Origin: CAYNWT01 sp964450955
Lineage (GTDB): Bacteria > Planctomycetota > Planctomycetia > Planctomycetales > Planctomycetaceae
Reading direction: 5' to 3'
Assembly: GCA_964450955.1 (NCBI GenBank)
Contig: CAYVFI010000002.1
Location: forward strand, 244,305 to 308,304
Length of the DNA: 64,000 nucleotides
Part shown: piece after piece, positions 1-8,046 of the stretch
How the letters are laid out: the number at the start of each line of letters is the position of its first letter
How positions within the stretch are numbered: position 1 is the first letter of the stretch
Program-made: the position numbers and the translations under genes
The notes under the pieces: generated by a model
The model's input: only the letters and a program-made list of their open reading frames with translations
Told to the model about the DNA's origin: nothing
Databases searched by the model: none

Positions 1-1402
1 GCGATTCAAAGTCGTCCTCACGCAGCCGGAAGATGTCCGCCAGGCCTTCCCTTGTTGCATGCACCACATGGCACGCCCCCATTCCGCGCCCCGAACCGGC
101 GTCTGCGGATTCCACCGCGTCAACCGAATCGCGTGTCGTCAGAAAAATCGGCTGTAACTGTTCTTTCCGAACCGCAGCCACCTGCTTCGCCAGCCATTCC
201 GGGCTGGCGGCGGGCGATGGCTGGCATCGAGCAAGCGCGTCGAGGATTCGGTCCCACAGTTCGGGAGCAGCCTTGCCCACGATGCTTACGTTTTCCGACC
301 CACTTAGAAAAAACGCAACATTGCCATCCCGCACGGCTCTGGAGAACTCGTGGCAAATAGTCGCTGCGAAACTTGCAACAAGTTCCGTCCGATGGCTCTC
401 TTCCGAACCGGTGCGAACAGACTTCGATGATGACCACAAATCAATCACGATGACCGCGTCGTGTTCGCGGTTCTCCTGGAACTCGCGCACCATGAGCTCG
501 TTCATGCGAGCAGAAGTGCGCCAATGGATGCTTCGAATCGAATCACCCGACCGGTACTCGCGGATCTGTTTGAAGTCGTCATCAAACACGCCAAACGTCG
601 AACGCTGATCGTCAGCAATGCGATCGTCACCCACCACACGCCGCCACCAGCCGGGTGAAATTTCACCGATCTGCGGATGAACCAAAATTTCATCGGGCGT
701 CTCAAAGTAGCGGCCGCGTTCGCCCAAACCAAAAGGGAACCGCGAACTCACAACCGTCGGCCCAAGCCTGTAAACACCGCGCTGGTACAGACGAGCTCGA
801 TATGCGGCCGTACGGTGTTCTTTCGCGGCCACCCGAAAAAACAAAACCCGCCCGCTAAGTTCTTCGTGTTCGTTCGAAATGGTGTCTTCGACTCGCATAA
901 GCCGGCACGATAGGAACCGCCGCTCGTTGTACAGGCTTAGGTCAATCGAAAACGTCTCTCCCGCCGCCACACGCTCCGGCACACGGCGTTCAACTCGAAT
1001 GCGTTTCAGCATGACGTACACAACCCAGCCGTTTAAAACGAACGGACCAGTCATGAGAGCAAACACCAACAGCAATGTGTTTGAGTGCCCCAGCATCGAA
1101 CCCGTGGCCAGCACCACCATGACAGTGATGTACGCAATCACCTCCGGCGGCATGCTGAAGCGTTGCCGGTAAACGCGACGGAACCATCGGAACCGCGAGA
1201 GACGCCAGCTGGCCGGAATCAGAAACGCGAGCCCCGACGCGATGAGCGCCAGGCCGCTGACGACCAGGAATATCTGAAACGGAGCATTTCGGAAGAAGAT
1301 CACCTGTTCGTAGATCGATCCACAGATGACCAGCAGCAGTCCGACAACAATGCGGAGCCCTCGAAAGAAGCTTCGTGATTCCGTTGAATTTTCTTCCGTC
1401 AT
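1..1402 (-). CDS. DUF58 domain-containing protein (3'-truncated by window edge)
   Basis: The gene reads toward the window start and stays open to base 2, so the C-terminus is missing; about 467 codons are visible. The ATG at 1402 opens a short polar N-terminus (MTEENSTESRSFF), followed by two closely spaced hydrophobic segments in roughly the first 60 residues and another near residues 110-130. A beta-rich middle contains the family's RG-x-Y-x-LGP and PFGL signatures. The DUF58 core follows: YRSGDSIRSIHWRTSAR, then ELMVREFQENREHDAVIVID, which is the hallmark G-D-x-R-x-I-x-W-R-x-S-A-R block leading into a VWA-like fold. DUF58 proteins usually sit beside MoxR-type AAA ATPases and VWA proteins in membrane-associated chaperone-like systems; the MoxR partner would lie outside this window, and that context is inference. 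No plus-strand reading frame here is credible. Confidence 0.85.
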   Translation of the reverse strand, partial: MTEENSTESRSFFRGLRIVVGLLLVICGSIYEQVIFFRNAPFQIFLVVSGLALIASGLAFLIPASWRLSRFRWFRRVYRQRFSMPPEVIAYITVMVVLATGSMLGHSNTLLLVFALMTGPFVLNGWVVYVMLKRIRVERRVPERVAAGETFSIDLSLYNERRFLSCRLMRVEDTISNEHEELSGRVLFFRVAAKEHRTAAYRARLYQRGVYRLGPTVVSSRFPFGLGERGRYFETPDEILVHPQIGEISPGWWRRVVGDDRIADDQRSTFGVFDDDFKQIREYRSGDSIRSIHWRTSARMNELMVREFQENREHDAVIVIDLWSSSKSVRTGSEESHRTELVASFAATICHEFSRAVRDGNVAFFLSGSENVSIVGKAAPELWDRILDALARCQPSPAASPEWLAKQVAAVRKEQLQPIFLTTRDSVDAVESADAGSGRGMGACHVVHATREGLADIFRLREDDFES

Positions 1403-1592
1403 CGTCGAGTCGCCCTGCTGCTTGAGGACCCAGTATACAAGGATGGGTCGCTTTTCGGCAGACTCCCATCAACGTGTGTTGGATGTTTCACGTAGGAGAA
1501 TCCATTCCCAATCTGGCGGGAAGTCAGCGATGCGTTGCGGTAACATACGCGCGTCTGTTTTTTTTGCGTTCGCTACACACAAGGGCTTCACG

Positions 1593-2432
1593 ATGCGTAC
1601 ACCCGCTTTAGCACTGGTTCTGATTGCCGCCGTCTCAACATCCGTCGAAGCAGCACCGCCGCAGTCCGGGCCCGCGTTCAAACCAATCGAGATTGAATCG
1701 CTGGACAAGCTAAAGATCACCGCCGATCTGTACGCGCCGCACGCTGATAAGAAGACACCGTTTATTGTCTTGTGCCATCAAGCCGGGTTCTCCCGCGGAG
1801 AGTATCGCGAGATTGCTCCGAAGCTTAACAAGATGGGTTTCAACTGCGTCGCAATCGACCAACGGTCCGGTCGCGGTGTCGATCGAATCGAAAACGAAAC
1901 GGCTAAACGTGCCGCTGCCGCCGGTAAGTCGACTCAGTATCCAGACGCCGAACAGGACATGATCGCGGCTGTGCAGTTTGTTCGAAAGAACCACGCAAAG
2001 GGCAAGGTTATCCTGTGGGGTAGTTCCTACAGTTCGGCTTTGGCTCTGCGAATCGCAGGCGAGCAGCCGAAGCTGGTTGACGCCGTTCTGGCATTCGCTC
2101 CTGGCGAGTACTTTGCGCGACTCGGAAAACCAAACGACTGGGTGACTCAGTCCGCAAAGAAAATTCAGGTCCCGGCGTTCATCACCTCCGCGAAGAATGA
2201 GTACAACAATTGGAAGGGAATTTACGCGGCGATCCCCGGCAAGAGCAAAAGCATGTTTCTGCCAAAGACCAAGGGCAACCACGGCTCGCGAGCGTTGTGG
2301 AGCAAGATGTCTGACAACAAGAGCTACTGGGACGCCGTGACACCGTTTCTCGCCAAAGCCGCCGGTCGACCCATGGCAGGATCAGGAACCAAAGCCGGCT
2401 CGGGCACGAAAGCCGGTTCTGGTAAGAAGTAG
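1593..2432 (+). CDS. Secreted alpha/beta hydrolase (dienelactone hydrolase-like)
   Basis: A 279-residue protein. The ATG at 1593 is chosen because it is preceded by AAGGG at about 7 nt and begins a good signal peptide (residues 1-20, ending SVEA/AP). The reading frame stays open upstream to 1326, but that part lies antisense to the DUF58 gene and looks non-coding. The mature part has the alpha/beta hydrolase pattern: a strand ending FIVLCHQAG (residues 57-65), the nucleophile elbow GSSYSS with Ser145 as likely nucleophile, and a late KGNHGS with His230 as likely catalytic base. The C-terminus is a threefold AGSGTK/AGSGKK low-complexity tail. Substrate unknown; a periplasmic esterase or peptidase is inferred. 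It diverges from the DUF58 gene. Confidence 0.75.
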   Translation: MRTPALALVLIAAVSTSVEAAPPQSGPAFKPIEIESLDKLKITADLYAPHADKKTPFIVLCHQAGFSRGEYREIAPKLNKMGFNCVAIDQRSGRGVDRIENETAKRAAAAGKSTQYPDAEQDMIAAVQFVRKNHAKGKVILWGSSYSSALALRIAGEQPKLVDAVLAFAPGEYFARLGKPNDWVTQSAKKIQVPAFITSAKNEYNNWKGIYAAIPGKSKSMFLPKTKGNHGSRALWSKMSDNKSYWDAVTPFLAKAAGRPMAGSGTKAGSGTKAGSGKK

Positions 2433-2677
2433 AACGGCGTAGCTGGTGAGCCGCCCCCTCATCATCAATCGCTAAGCCACGTGGTGACCGGTTCAATTTG
2501 GACTGAGCCGGTTATCTTCGGCTTTCCATGCGTGAGTAGGCCAACCCAGCACTGCGGGTAGAGCCACTCCACCTGCGCTTGCATCCGCTTCACGTTTGAG
2601 GAGTGGGCAGGGCATCCCTCCGCACAGGGTTAAGGTTCGGTGGCTCAACGTGCCGCGCAGGACACAGCAAGGGAGTC

Positions 2678-3043
2678 ATGAAAATGGAAGATGTGTTCAA
2701 ATCGCTGCGTCACATCATGCAGAAACATGCTGGTTCGCTGAATGTGATGGTCGATGCCGATGATCATTACTATCTCGACACCTACCACATTCAGAAGAAC
2801 AAGAAGCCGCTCTACTTTGGTGGCGTCAAGATTCAGAAGAACTACGTCAGCTATTACCTGATGCCGGTGTATACGAACCCAGAATTGGTTGAGGATCTCT
2901 CGGCAGATCTCACGAAACGGCGTCAGGGGAAATCCTGCTTTAACTTCAAGACTGCTGATCAGGCACTGTTTGATGAGATGTCAGATATCACAAAGCGTGC
3001 TTTTGAATCGTACCAAGCGCAGGGATTTATTGACGCGTCGTAG
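2678..3043 (+). CDS. Conserved small protein, DUF1801/YdhG-like in appearance
   Basis: A 121-residue soluble protein. The start MKMEDVF is preceded by AAGGGAG about 5 nt upstream, so the longer open frame from 2603 is not used. The sequence has an alternating strand-helix layout (KPLYFGGVKIQKNYVSYYLM in the centre, then a helix around QALFDEMSDITKRAFESY). The phrase about a target being imaged in a paired strand and the GKSCFNF block resemble small proteins of the DUF1801/YdhG type seen in Planctomycetes and Bacteroidetes; I offer this as resemblance only. No catalytic motif is evident and the neighbours give no functional hint. Confidence 0.6.
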   Translation: MKMEDVFKSLRHIMQKHAGSLNVMVDADDHYYLDTYHIQKNKKPLYFGGVKIQKNYVSYYLMPVYTNPELVEDLSADLTKRRQGKSCFNFKTADQALFDEMSDITKRAFESYQAQGFIDAS

Positions 3044-3161
3044 CAGGCCGGCTGCCCAAGTGACTGTCGACGACCGAGCCACAACGACGTGAGCCGAAGG
3101 CCGTAATGCCTCGGGCCGTATCAAAGGAAACCACCCGCCCACAACCCAACCACACACAGTG

Positions 3162-3355
3162 GCGGAGCCACGACATGCGACAGCCTCAGGTTTCAACCCG
3201 AGGAACGATCCCACCCAACACGAATGAGCCGCGGAGCGGCAGCAGGTGTGGTCGTCACCGGCGTGTTTCCACCTGTCGCCACTCCGCGGCTGTTTCATTC
3301 GGTTTGCCGGGTTCCTCGGACTGAAGTCCGAGGCTGTCGCATGCCGTCGCTCCGC
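3162..3355. repeat. Large nested inverted repeat (palindromic intergenic element)
   Basis: The outer arms are about 45 bp each: 3162-3206 and 3311-3355, imperfect complements differing at scattered positions. Each arm holds its own small hairpin (CCTCGGACTGAAGTCCGAGG in the right arm, a diverged version in the left), and several differences between arms preserve that local pairing. Inner arms (CGAATGA..GCCGCGGAGCGGC..CAGGTG against its complement near 3261-3300) extend the pairing, leaving a central loop of roughly 20 bp. No protein-coding frame is convincing. This looks like a folded repetitive element of the REP/MITE kind. Confidence 0.7.
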
Positions 3356-3368
3356 GACTGAAACGTAG

Positions 3369-3547
3369 CCGACTGAGGCCCTCAGTCGGTTGCCGCGTCA
3401 GCGGAGGGTTGCCATCCTTTCAACACGTGGACGCCACACCTCACGGGTGGCCGCAATCGGGGTGGCGCAGCCACAAGCGGTTCAGCGCCAGCCTCCACGC
3501 CCATGACCTCTTGTGCCTTCGGCACACAGATTGGCGAGCAATCTGTG
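3369..3547. repeat. Cluster of short perfect palindromes
   Basis: Three separate hairpins follow the nested repeat: CCGACTGAG-gcc-CTCAGTCGG at 3369-3389, TGTGCC-ttc-GGCACA at 3512-3526, and CACAGATTG-gcgag-CAATCTGTG at 3525-3547. They overlap or abut and are separated by GC-rich text without a coding frame. Together with 3162-3355 they make the 3044-3557 stretch a mosaic of palindromic elements typical of planctomycete intergenic DNA. Confidence 0.65.
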
Positions 3548-3557
3548 CCACCCCGCG

Positions 3558-3770
3558 TCAAGATTCTGCAGCATCGGCCTCTTCGTCGCTCTGTGGTTCT
3601 GGCTCCACCGATGTACTTTGGGCGACACCCATCTCGGAAAACAGTTGGCTAAAATCGGCCGTCGGATAGACCGGTTCAGTCACTGCCTCGCGTGTATAAA
3701 GAGCCCCGCAGACTGGGTCGGCCCGAAACGGCACGAAGTATCCACACAGCTCCAAGAGACAAAATTCCAA
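3558..3770 (-). CDS. Possible small protein with acidic C-terminus, unrecognised
   Basis: A 70-residue frame beginning with TTG at 3770. Its N-terminal part is hydrophobic and cysteine-containing (EFCLLELCGYFVPF) and its last 15 residues are acidic (EPEPQSDEEADAAES). Codon third positions look GC-rich as in neighbours, which is the only support. There is no good ribosome binding site and no family I recognise. It may be a chance frame in a long intergenic region. Confidence 0.3.
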   Translation of the reverse strand: MEFCLLELCGYFVPFRADPVCGALYTREAVTEPVYPTADFSQLFSEMGVAQSTSVEPEPQSDEEADAAES

Positions 3771-4025
3771 CTAGAAGAGTCCTAGTTCTGCAGCGTGGTG
3801 GCGAAGTAACGGGCCCATCGAGCCAGATCGCTCTCGCTTCTTCTTCTTTGGGTGGGTAATCCCATTCCGAATATCAGTTACTGCGTGTGGGCCATCTGCA
3901 TACGGCTTACTTGATCGGTGGGCGATGCCCACTCGGCAGTCTGGCAGATGCTCTATTCACTCAGGGTCAGCAACCCAAGGTGTAGCACCGACATCGCTAC
4001 TGACCACTGTGGGCAAACTTGGCTG

Positions 4026-5135
4026 CTATTTGAGTTTGTCAATCAGCAGTTGGGCATCTTTGCGGATTGCCTGGTGGTCGTAGGAGGACGCGATTGGTTT
4101 TAGTTGACCGGCGATTTTGGTTTTTTGGTCGGCGCTTAGCTTTGGTCCGATGCTGGACAAGGCTCGCAGTGTGTTGTTAAGCATCATGGGTTGCTCAATC
4201 TGGTAACGGTTGAGAGCCTCCATCCGTTCTTCGTCGTTGAGCTTGCTGATGGCGGACTTATCCAGTTTCTCCAGTGATGCAACAAGGACATCGCCGAAGA
4301 CATCAAGACCGTCGGTGCGATCGTTTCGAGCGAGACCGATGGCGGCGTTGACGCGAGTCTTTTCATCCGCGTCGGACAGCATCACGACCAGGTGATCCAG
4401 CGACGATTCGACCGGAAGCAGGCCAAGTGTGTAGGCTGAGAACTGACGAACGAGCACGCTTTGGTCGCCGGATGAATCGATGAGGGTTCGCACGAGTTCA
4501 TCCGAATCGAAGTCGGCGTTTTGCGTGTTGGCTCGAGAGACAACATTGGCAATTGAAGTCAACGCGCTGGCTCGGACCTTTTCATCGTAGTCGGGCTGAG
4601 TCGCTTTTTGGAGTGACGGGAGTACGACGTCCGGAAGGTCCAGCGAACCGAGAGTTCTGGCCAGGAATTCCTGGTGCGTGACGTCTTCGTCTTTTGTTGA
4701 ACGGCTATCAAGCTGGGAGGAGAACAGTTTGACCAGTTCGCTGGCGACATCGGGGTTGGTGGCCAGAGGACCGTCAGGCTCTTCGCCGGGAGTCGTGGAT
4801 GTCGGTTCCGGCGAATCAAAGCCGTTGGCGGCTGGGTTCGCAGACCGCTGTCGATCGGCGTTCAACATGTGCGCTAAACCCGATGCGGCTCGCCAGCGAC
4901 GGTGTTCGTTCTCGCTGCCCAAATCCTGAACCAGTTGCCGCCAGTCCTGTTCGGCGCCGGCCATACGACCAAACAAAACCCAAACGCCGATCACTGCAGC
5001 CACAATGATGGCGGGGATTAGAAATAGTTGCATGATGAAGCCGGCCGACGGTGGTTGCACCGGTGGCAGGTCTTCAGGGGCGGCGGGTGGCTGCGACGCT
5101 TCGGGAAGGGCGGCAGATTCCTGGATATCACTCAT
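4026..5135 (-). CDS. Membrane-anchored HEAT-repeat protein
   Basis: A 369-residue protein starting MSDIQESAAL. The first about 30 residues are Pro/Glu-rich and cytoplasmic-looking, followed by a single hydrophobic helix at about residues 33-57 (FIMQLFLIPAIIVAAVIGVW). The rest is helical with HEAT/armadillo-type units: RRWRAASGLAHML, VRASALTSIANVV, VRQFSAYTLGLLP, TRVNAAIGLARND. An Asp/Pro/Thr-rich linker separates the first unit from the others. HEAT solenoids usually mediate protein contacts; no enzyme motif is seen. It lies 74 nt downstream of the MutS-like ATPase gene on the same strand and may share its transcript. Confidence 0.8.
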   Translation of the reverse strand: MSDIQESAALPEASQPPAAPEDLPPVQPPSAGFIMQLFLIPAIIVAAVIGVWVLFGRMAGAEQDWRQLVQDLGSENEHRRWRAASGLAHMLNADRQRSANPAANGFDSPEPTSTTPGEEPDGPLATNPDVASELVKLFSSQLDSRSTKDEDVTHQEFLARTLGSLDLPDVVLPSLQKATQPDYDEKVRASALTSIANVVSRANTQNADFDSDELVRTLIDSSGDQSVLVRQFSAYTLGLLPVESSLDHLVVMLSDADEKTRVNAAIGLARNDRTDGLDVFGDVLVASLEKLDKSAISKLNDEERMEALNRYQIEQPMMLNNTLRALSSIGPKLSADQKTKIAGQLKPIASSYDHQAIRKDAQLLIDKLK

Positions 5136-5209
5136 AGCATGGCTCTTCGGAGCGGTGATTGGTCACGGCAGGATTATAGAGCGGCGGCAGGAAAATGCTC
5201 GCTCAGATT

Positions 5210-7015
5210 TCACACGTCCAGGCCGACCAGACGCATCAGTTCAATTGCGTTGCTCTTTTTGACAACACCGGGACGGAGGTTGTAATCGAACGTCATTTCG
5301 CCGTCTTTCAGCGTATCCGCGAAGTGAACATTCTCGGTTCCCGGAATATTGGTTCCGATCTCTGTCAATGCGAGGTCGTGGGTCGTGACCATACCGATGG
5401 CGTTGCGGTCGACAAGGCTCCGAATCACGGCTTCGGCACCGATACGGCGATCGTGTGAATTGGTTCCCTGTAGAATTTCGTCCAACAGAAACAGCAGCGG
5501 CAATTCTTTGTCTGCCAGGTCCACAACGCTTTTTAGTCGGCCCAATACGGCGAAGAACAGCGACTTGCCTTCCTGCAACGAATCGCTGACACGCATCGCC
5601 GTACCGACCTGCATACACGAAACTTCCATCGACTTCGCGTTAACCGGAGCTCCGGCCAGGGCCAGCACCGTGTTGGTTCCGACTGTTCGAAGCAGCGTGC
5701 TTTTGCCGGACATGTTGGAACCGCTAATCAACATCAGCCGGTCGTCCGACGTCAGGCTGACGCTGTTGCGAATGCACTGCGACGCCGGTAGCAAAGGGTG
5801 CCCAATCTGTTCGCCGCGGAAGGTTGTCTTGTCATCGCTGATGGTTGGGAACACGTAGTCCGGGTGTTCGTAAGCGTATCCACCCAGCGAAACGATGGCT
5901 TCGAAGTCGCCGACTGCGTCCAACCATGTGTCGATGTGCCGACCAACGGCGGATCGCCAAAGCTCAATCGAATGAGCCAAATGGATTGGCAGACACAGCA
6001 CGATTCCGATGGGCAGGAAGAACTGGTTCCTCATCGAGTTATTAAGATAGCCGACTCGCTTCGCCAGATAGTTCACTGTTTGTGACGGCGGCTTGCCATC
6101 AATTTCAAGCCGTCTCCCCACGTGATTAAGGAACTCAGATTTGAACTGCCGTTCTTCAATGAGATCCAAAACCTTTGAGAGAATGTCCAGGCCTTCCTGG
6201 GCGTCGTCCATGCCGTCGACGACTCGAGCGATGCGACGCTGTTGAAAGAACAGAAATGGAATCTGTATCAGTAGAACCATTATCAGCGGGGTAATGCCGA
6301 TACCGGCAAACATCCAACCGGCAATCGCAAGCAACGACAGCACGGTTAGGATGTAGGCGACGATGCGGATGCCGGTCGGAACCGGTTCGGCTGGTTGCGA
6401 AGCCCAGTGTTTTAGTTGGTCCTGATTGAGATCTTCCGAGACGTCGGCATCAAGCAATGCGAGTTGTTCGCGGAGATTCAGATTGTCGCGGAGTTCAGAG
6501 ACTGCCGCCTGGCGTTCTTCAACGCGGGGCTTTTCGGCTGGAGTTCGAAGCCACGCTGCCAGACGATCGTGTCCGGCGGGAGTCTGCGCCCAGCAGATCA
6601 GCTGGAACAGCGAACCGTCACCAAACAGGTCCAGATCGTCGGTATAGACGTGCCCCGGATTCCTGTACTGAACTCCTGACGACCGGGTTCCCGACCACTG
6701 GTCGTTTAGTCGGGCCACACCGGTTTCGTAGAGCTCAAATCGGCGCTGACTGAGGTCTCTTTGACGCCGGCAGCGGCCATGAACGATGACGGCGATCGCG
6801 AAAAGCAGGAAGGCCGGGATAACCAGCCAGGACTCGACGTACCCCTTGGCTCCCAGTCCCAGCAGGGCAATCATGGCCACAAAACTAAGCCAGCGCAGCG
6901 TGGCCAGCCTTGAATCGCGGGTATTCAGGCGCTGGAAGGTTCCCTCAGCTTCGTCCAGTCGACGCTGGTATTCTGCCTTGGGTTTGTGAGAATTAGACGG
7001 CTCAGACGCACTCAT
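5210..7015 (-). CDS. Membrane-associated MutS-family ATPase
   Basis: A 601-residue protein. The C-terminal third is the MutS domain V ATPase: Walker A GSNMSGKST at residues 432-440, Walker B and following LLFLLDEILQGTNSHDR near 508-524, and the switch-like MVTTHDLALTE. The mismatch-binding and connector domains of true MutS are absent. Instead there are hydrophobic helix pairs at about 41-80 and 217-258, and perhaps one at 332-350, with charged helical linkers, so the ATPase is probably membrane-tethered. Such short MutS-like proteins occur in Bacteroidetes and Planctomycetes and are distinct from MutS1/MutS2. Their role is unknown, and repair activity should not be assumed. Confidence 0.85.
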   Translation of the reverse strand: MSASEPSNSHKPKAEYQRRLDEAEGTFQRLNTRDSRLATLRWLSFVAMIALLGLGAKGYVESWLVIPAFLLFAIAVIVHGRCRRQRDLSQRRFELYETGVARLNDQWSGTRSSGVQYRNPGHVYTDDLDLFGDGSLFQLICWAQTPAGHDRLAAWLRTPAEKPRVEERQAAVSELRDNLNLREQLALLDADVSEDLNQDQLKHWASQPAEPVPTGIRIVAYILTVLSLLAIAGWMFAGIGITPLIMVLLIQIPFLFFQQRRIARVVDGMDDAQEGLDILSKVLDLIEERQFKSEFLNHVGRRLEIDGKPPSQTVNYLAKRVGYLNNSMRNQFFLPIGIVLCLPIHLAHSIELWRSAVGRHIDTWLDAVGDFEAIVSLGGYAYEHPDYVFPTISDDKTTFRGEQIGHPLLPASQCIRNSVSLTSDDRLMLISGSNMSGKSTLLRTVGTNTVLALAGAPVNAKSMEVSCMQVGTAMRVSDSLQEGKSLFFAVLGRLKSVVDLADKELPLLFLLDEILQGTNSHDRRIGAEAVIRSLVDRNAIGMVTTHDLALTEIGTNIPGTENVHFADTLKDGEMTFDYNLRPGVVKKSNAIELMRLVGLDV

Positions 7016-7170
7016 CGCGGGATTGTAGCTTTGCAGGAGGGATATCGCACCGATGCCGATACCTCTTTTAGCTGGCTTCAGCAGTTAGGCAATCGTCCCG
7101 TTGCATAGGTGGGCAGACCCGTTTACACTCTGCAGCGTCGGAAAAGCGTGATCTCACAGGAACCAAGACA

Positions 7171-7380
7171 GTGACTATCGATAAGAGCCTCAAAGGCGGC
7201 GGGCGTCTGGTCCGTTCTCGAAACGTTCTCAAACGCGGCGAGCGGATTGCTCGACTGCAAATCGAAGACCGCTGGGAAGAGGGGCAGAGCCCGCTCGGCC
7301 TCCCCAAAGTGCGCGTCATCAAGACCGTTGTTGGTAAGAAGAAGAAAAAGAAGAAGAAGGAAGAAGACGAAGACAAGTAG
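7171..7380 (+). CDS. Small basic protein, TIGR04137-like
   Basis: A 69-residue protein starting with GTG at 7171, with CACAGG about 9 nt upstream. It reads MTIDKSLKGGGRLVRSRNV, then LKRGERIARLQ, then GLPKVRVIKTVVG, and ends in eight consecutive lysines followed by an acidic EEDEDK. This order (SLK, RNVL.R.ERI.RL, GLPKV, poly-Lys) matches the small basic protein family found in Planctomycetes, Verrucomicrobia and Chlamydiae. The function is unestablished; nucleic-acid or ribosome binding is an inference from charge. It is a single-gene unit with its own strong terminator at 7412. Confidence 0.85.
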   Translation: MTIDKSLKGGGRLVRSRNVLKRGERIARLQIEDRWEEGQSPLGLPKVRVIKTVVGKKKKKKKKEEDEDK

Positions 7381-7411
7381 GCCAACAACTTGTCACCGAA
7401 TCAACAAGAAA

Positions 7412-7441
7412 AGCCGTGCGATCAACCGCACGGCTTTTTTT
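7412..7441 (+). terminator. Rho-independent terminator after small basic protein gene
   Basis: A perfect 9-bp GC-rich stem AGCCGTGCG/CGCACGGCT with a 6-nt loop (ATCAAC) is followed directly by a run of seven T residues. It lies 32 nt after the stop codon of the small basic protein gene. Confidence 0.9.
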
Positions 7442-7623
7442 GTTTTGAGCTGACGTTAGAGCATCCTCCCTTTGGGAAGGTCGCGAGGCACAAACGGGCA
7501 GGGCTTCTTGTGCAGTGCCTGCCCTGTCGCTGACGGGCAATGCTCGGCTTGGTGTGGCGTGGAACCCGGCAGTCAACGCTGGTCGTGGTTAAACCAATCG
7601 ACGAGCGGTGCCCCAAGCGCGTT

Positions 7624-7896
7624 CTATCGTTTGTAGCCGAGACTGCTAATCACGTTGTAGAGTTCCTCGATCGTGATGAACCGGCGACGGTTCTCAAGCT
7701 TGTACTTGTCAATCGCTCGACCCAGTTCCGTGATGTCTGGATTATCTGAATCGTGGGCATCAGAAAACTGACGTCGCTCAACGCCAGGCGCTGCGGAACC
7801 AGCCTGTCGTCGATCGACGAACCCGGCGTCCTTCATCTCAGTTAGTTCTTGCATTAGAATCGCCCCGCTGGCTGGTTGATAGTCAAACTCGTCCAC
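7624..7896 (-). CDS. Conserved small protein of unknown function
   Basis: A 90-residue frame beginning with GTG at 7896; an in-frame ATG at 7854 (MQELTEMKDAGF) is an alternative start. The N-terminal half is polar and probably disordered. The C-terminal 40 residues form a basic helical block, ITELGRAIDKYKLENRRRF then ITIEELYNVISSLGYKR, that looks conserved and winged-helix-like in rhythm. I have the impression of seeing such a C-terminal motif in other planctomycete small proteins but cannot name the family. It is divergent from gpsA, which starts about 150 nt away on the other strand. Confidence 0.55.
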   Translation of the reverse strand: MDEFDYQPASGAILMQELTEMKDAGFVDRRQAGSAAPGVERRQFSDAHDSDNPDITELGRAIDKYKLENRRRFITIEELYNVISSLGYKR

Positions 7897-8046
7897 CTAA
7901 AAGATAGGACGGGTTGGAAACGTTGGCGGATCTGGCCCGGAGACTCCGCAGCGAATGTCCCCATCGGCTCGCACTCTTTCGGGTTCTTCCGGATATGCGG
8001 ACAGTGCAACGGCAGCATGTCCGCGGTCACTGATAGGTTGGTCGGT

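Noticed and set aside
33..608. Plus-strand frame of 191 codons
   Set aside because: It is antisense to the DUF58 coding sequence, whose reverse strand shows the full DUF58 motif set.
1326..1592. Long N-terminal extension of the secreted hydrolase
   Set aside because: It would cover the start of the divergent DUF58 gene and bury the signal peptide; the ATG at 1593 has an RBS.
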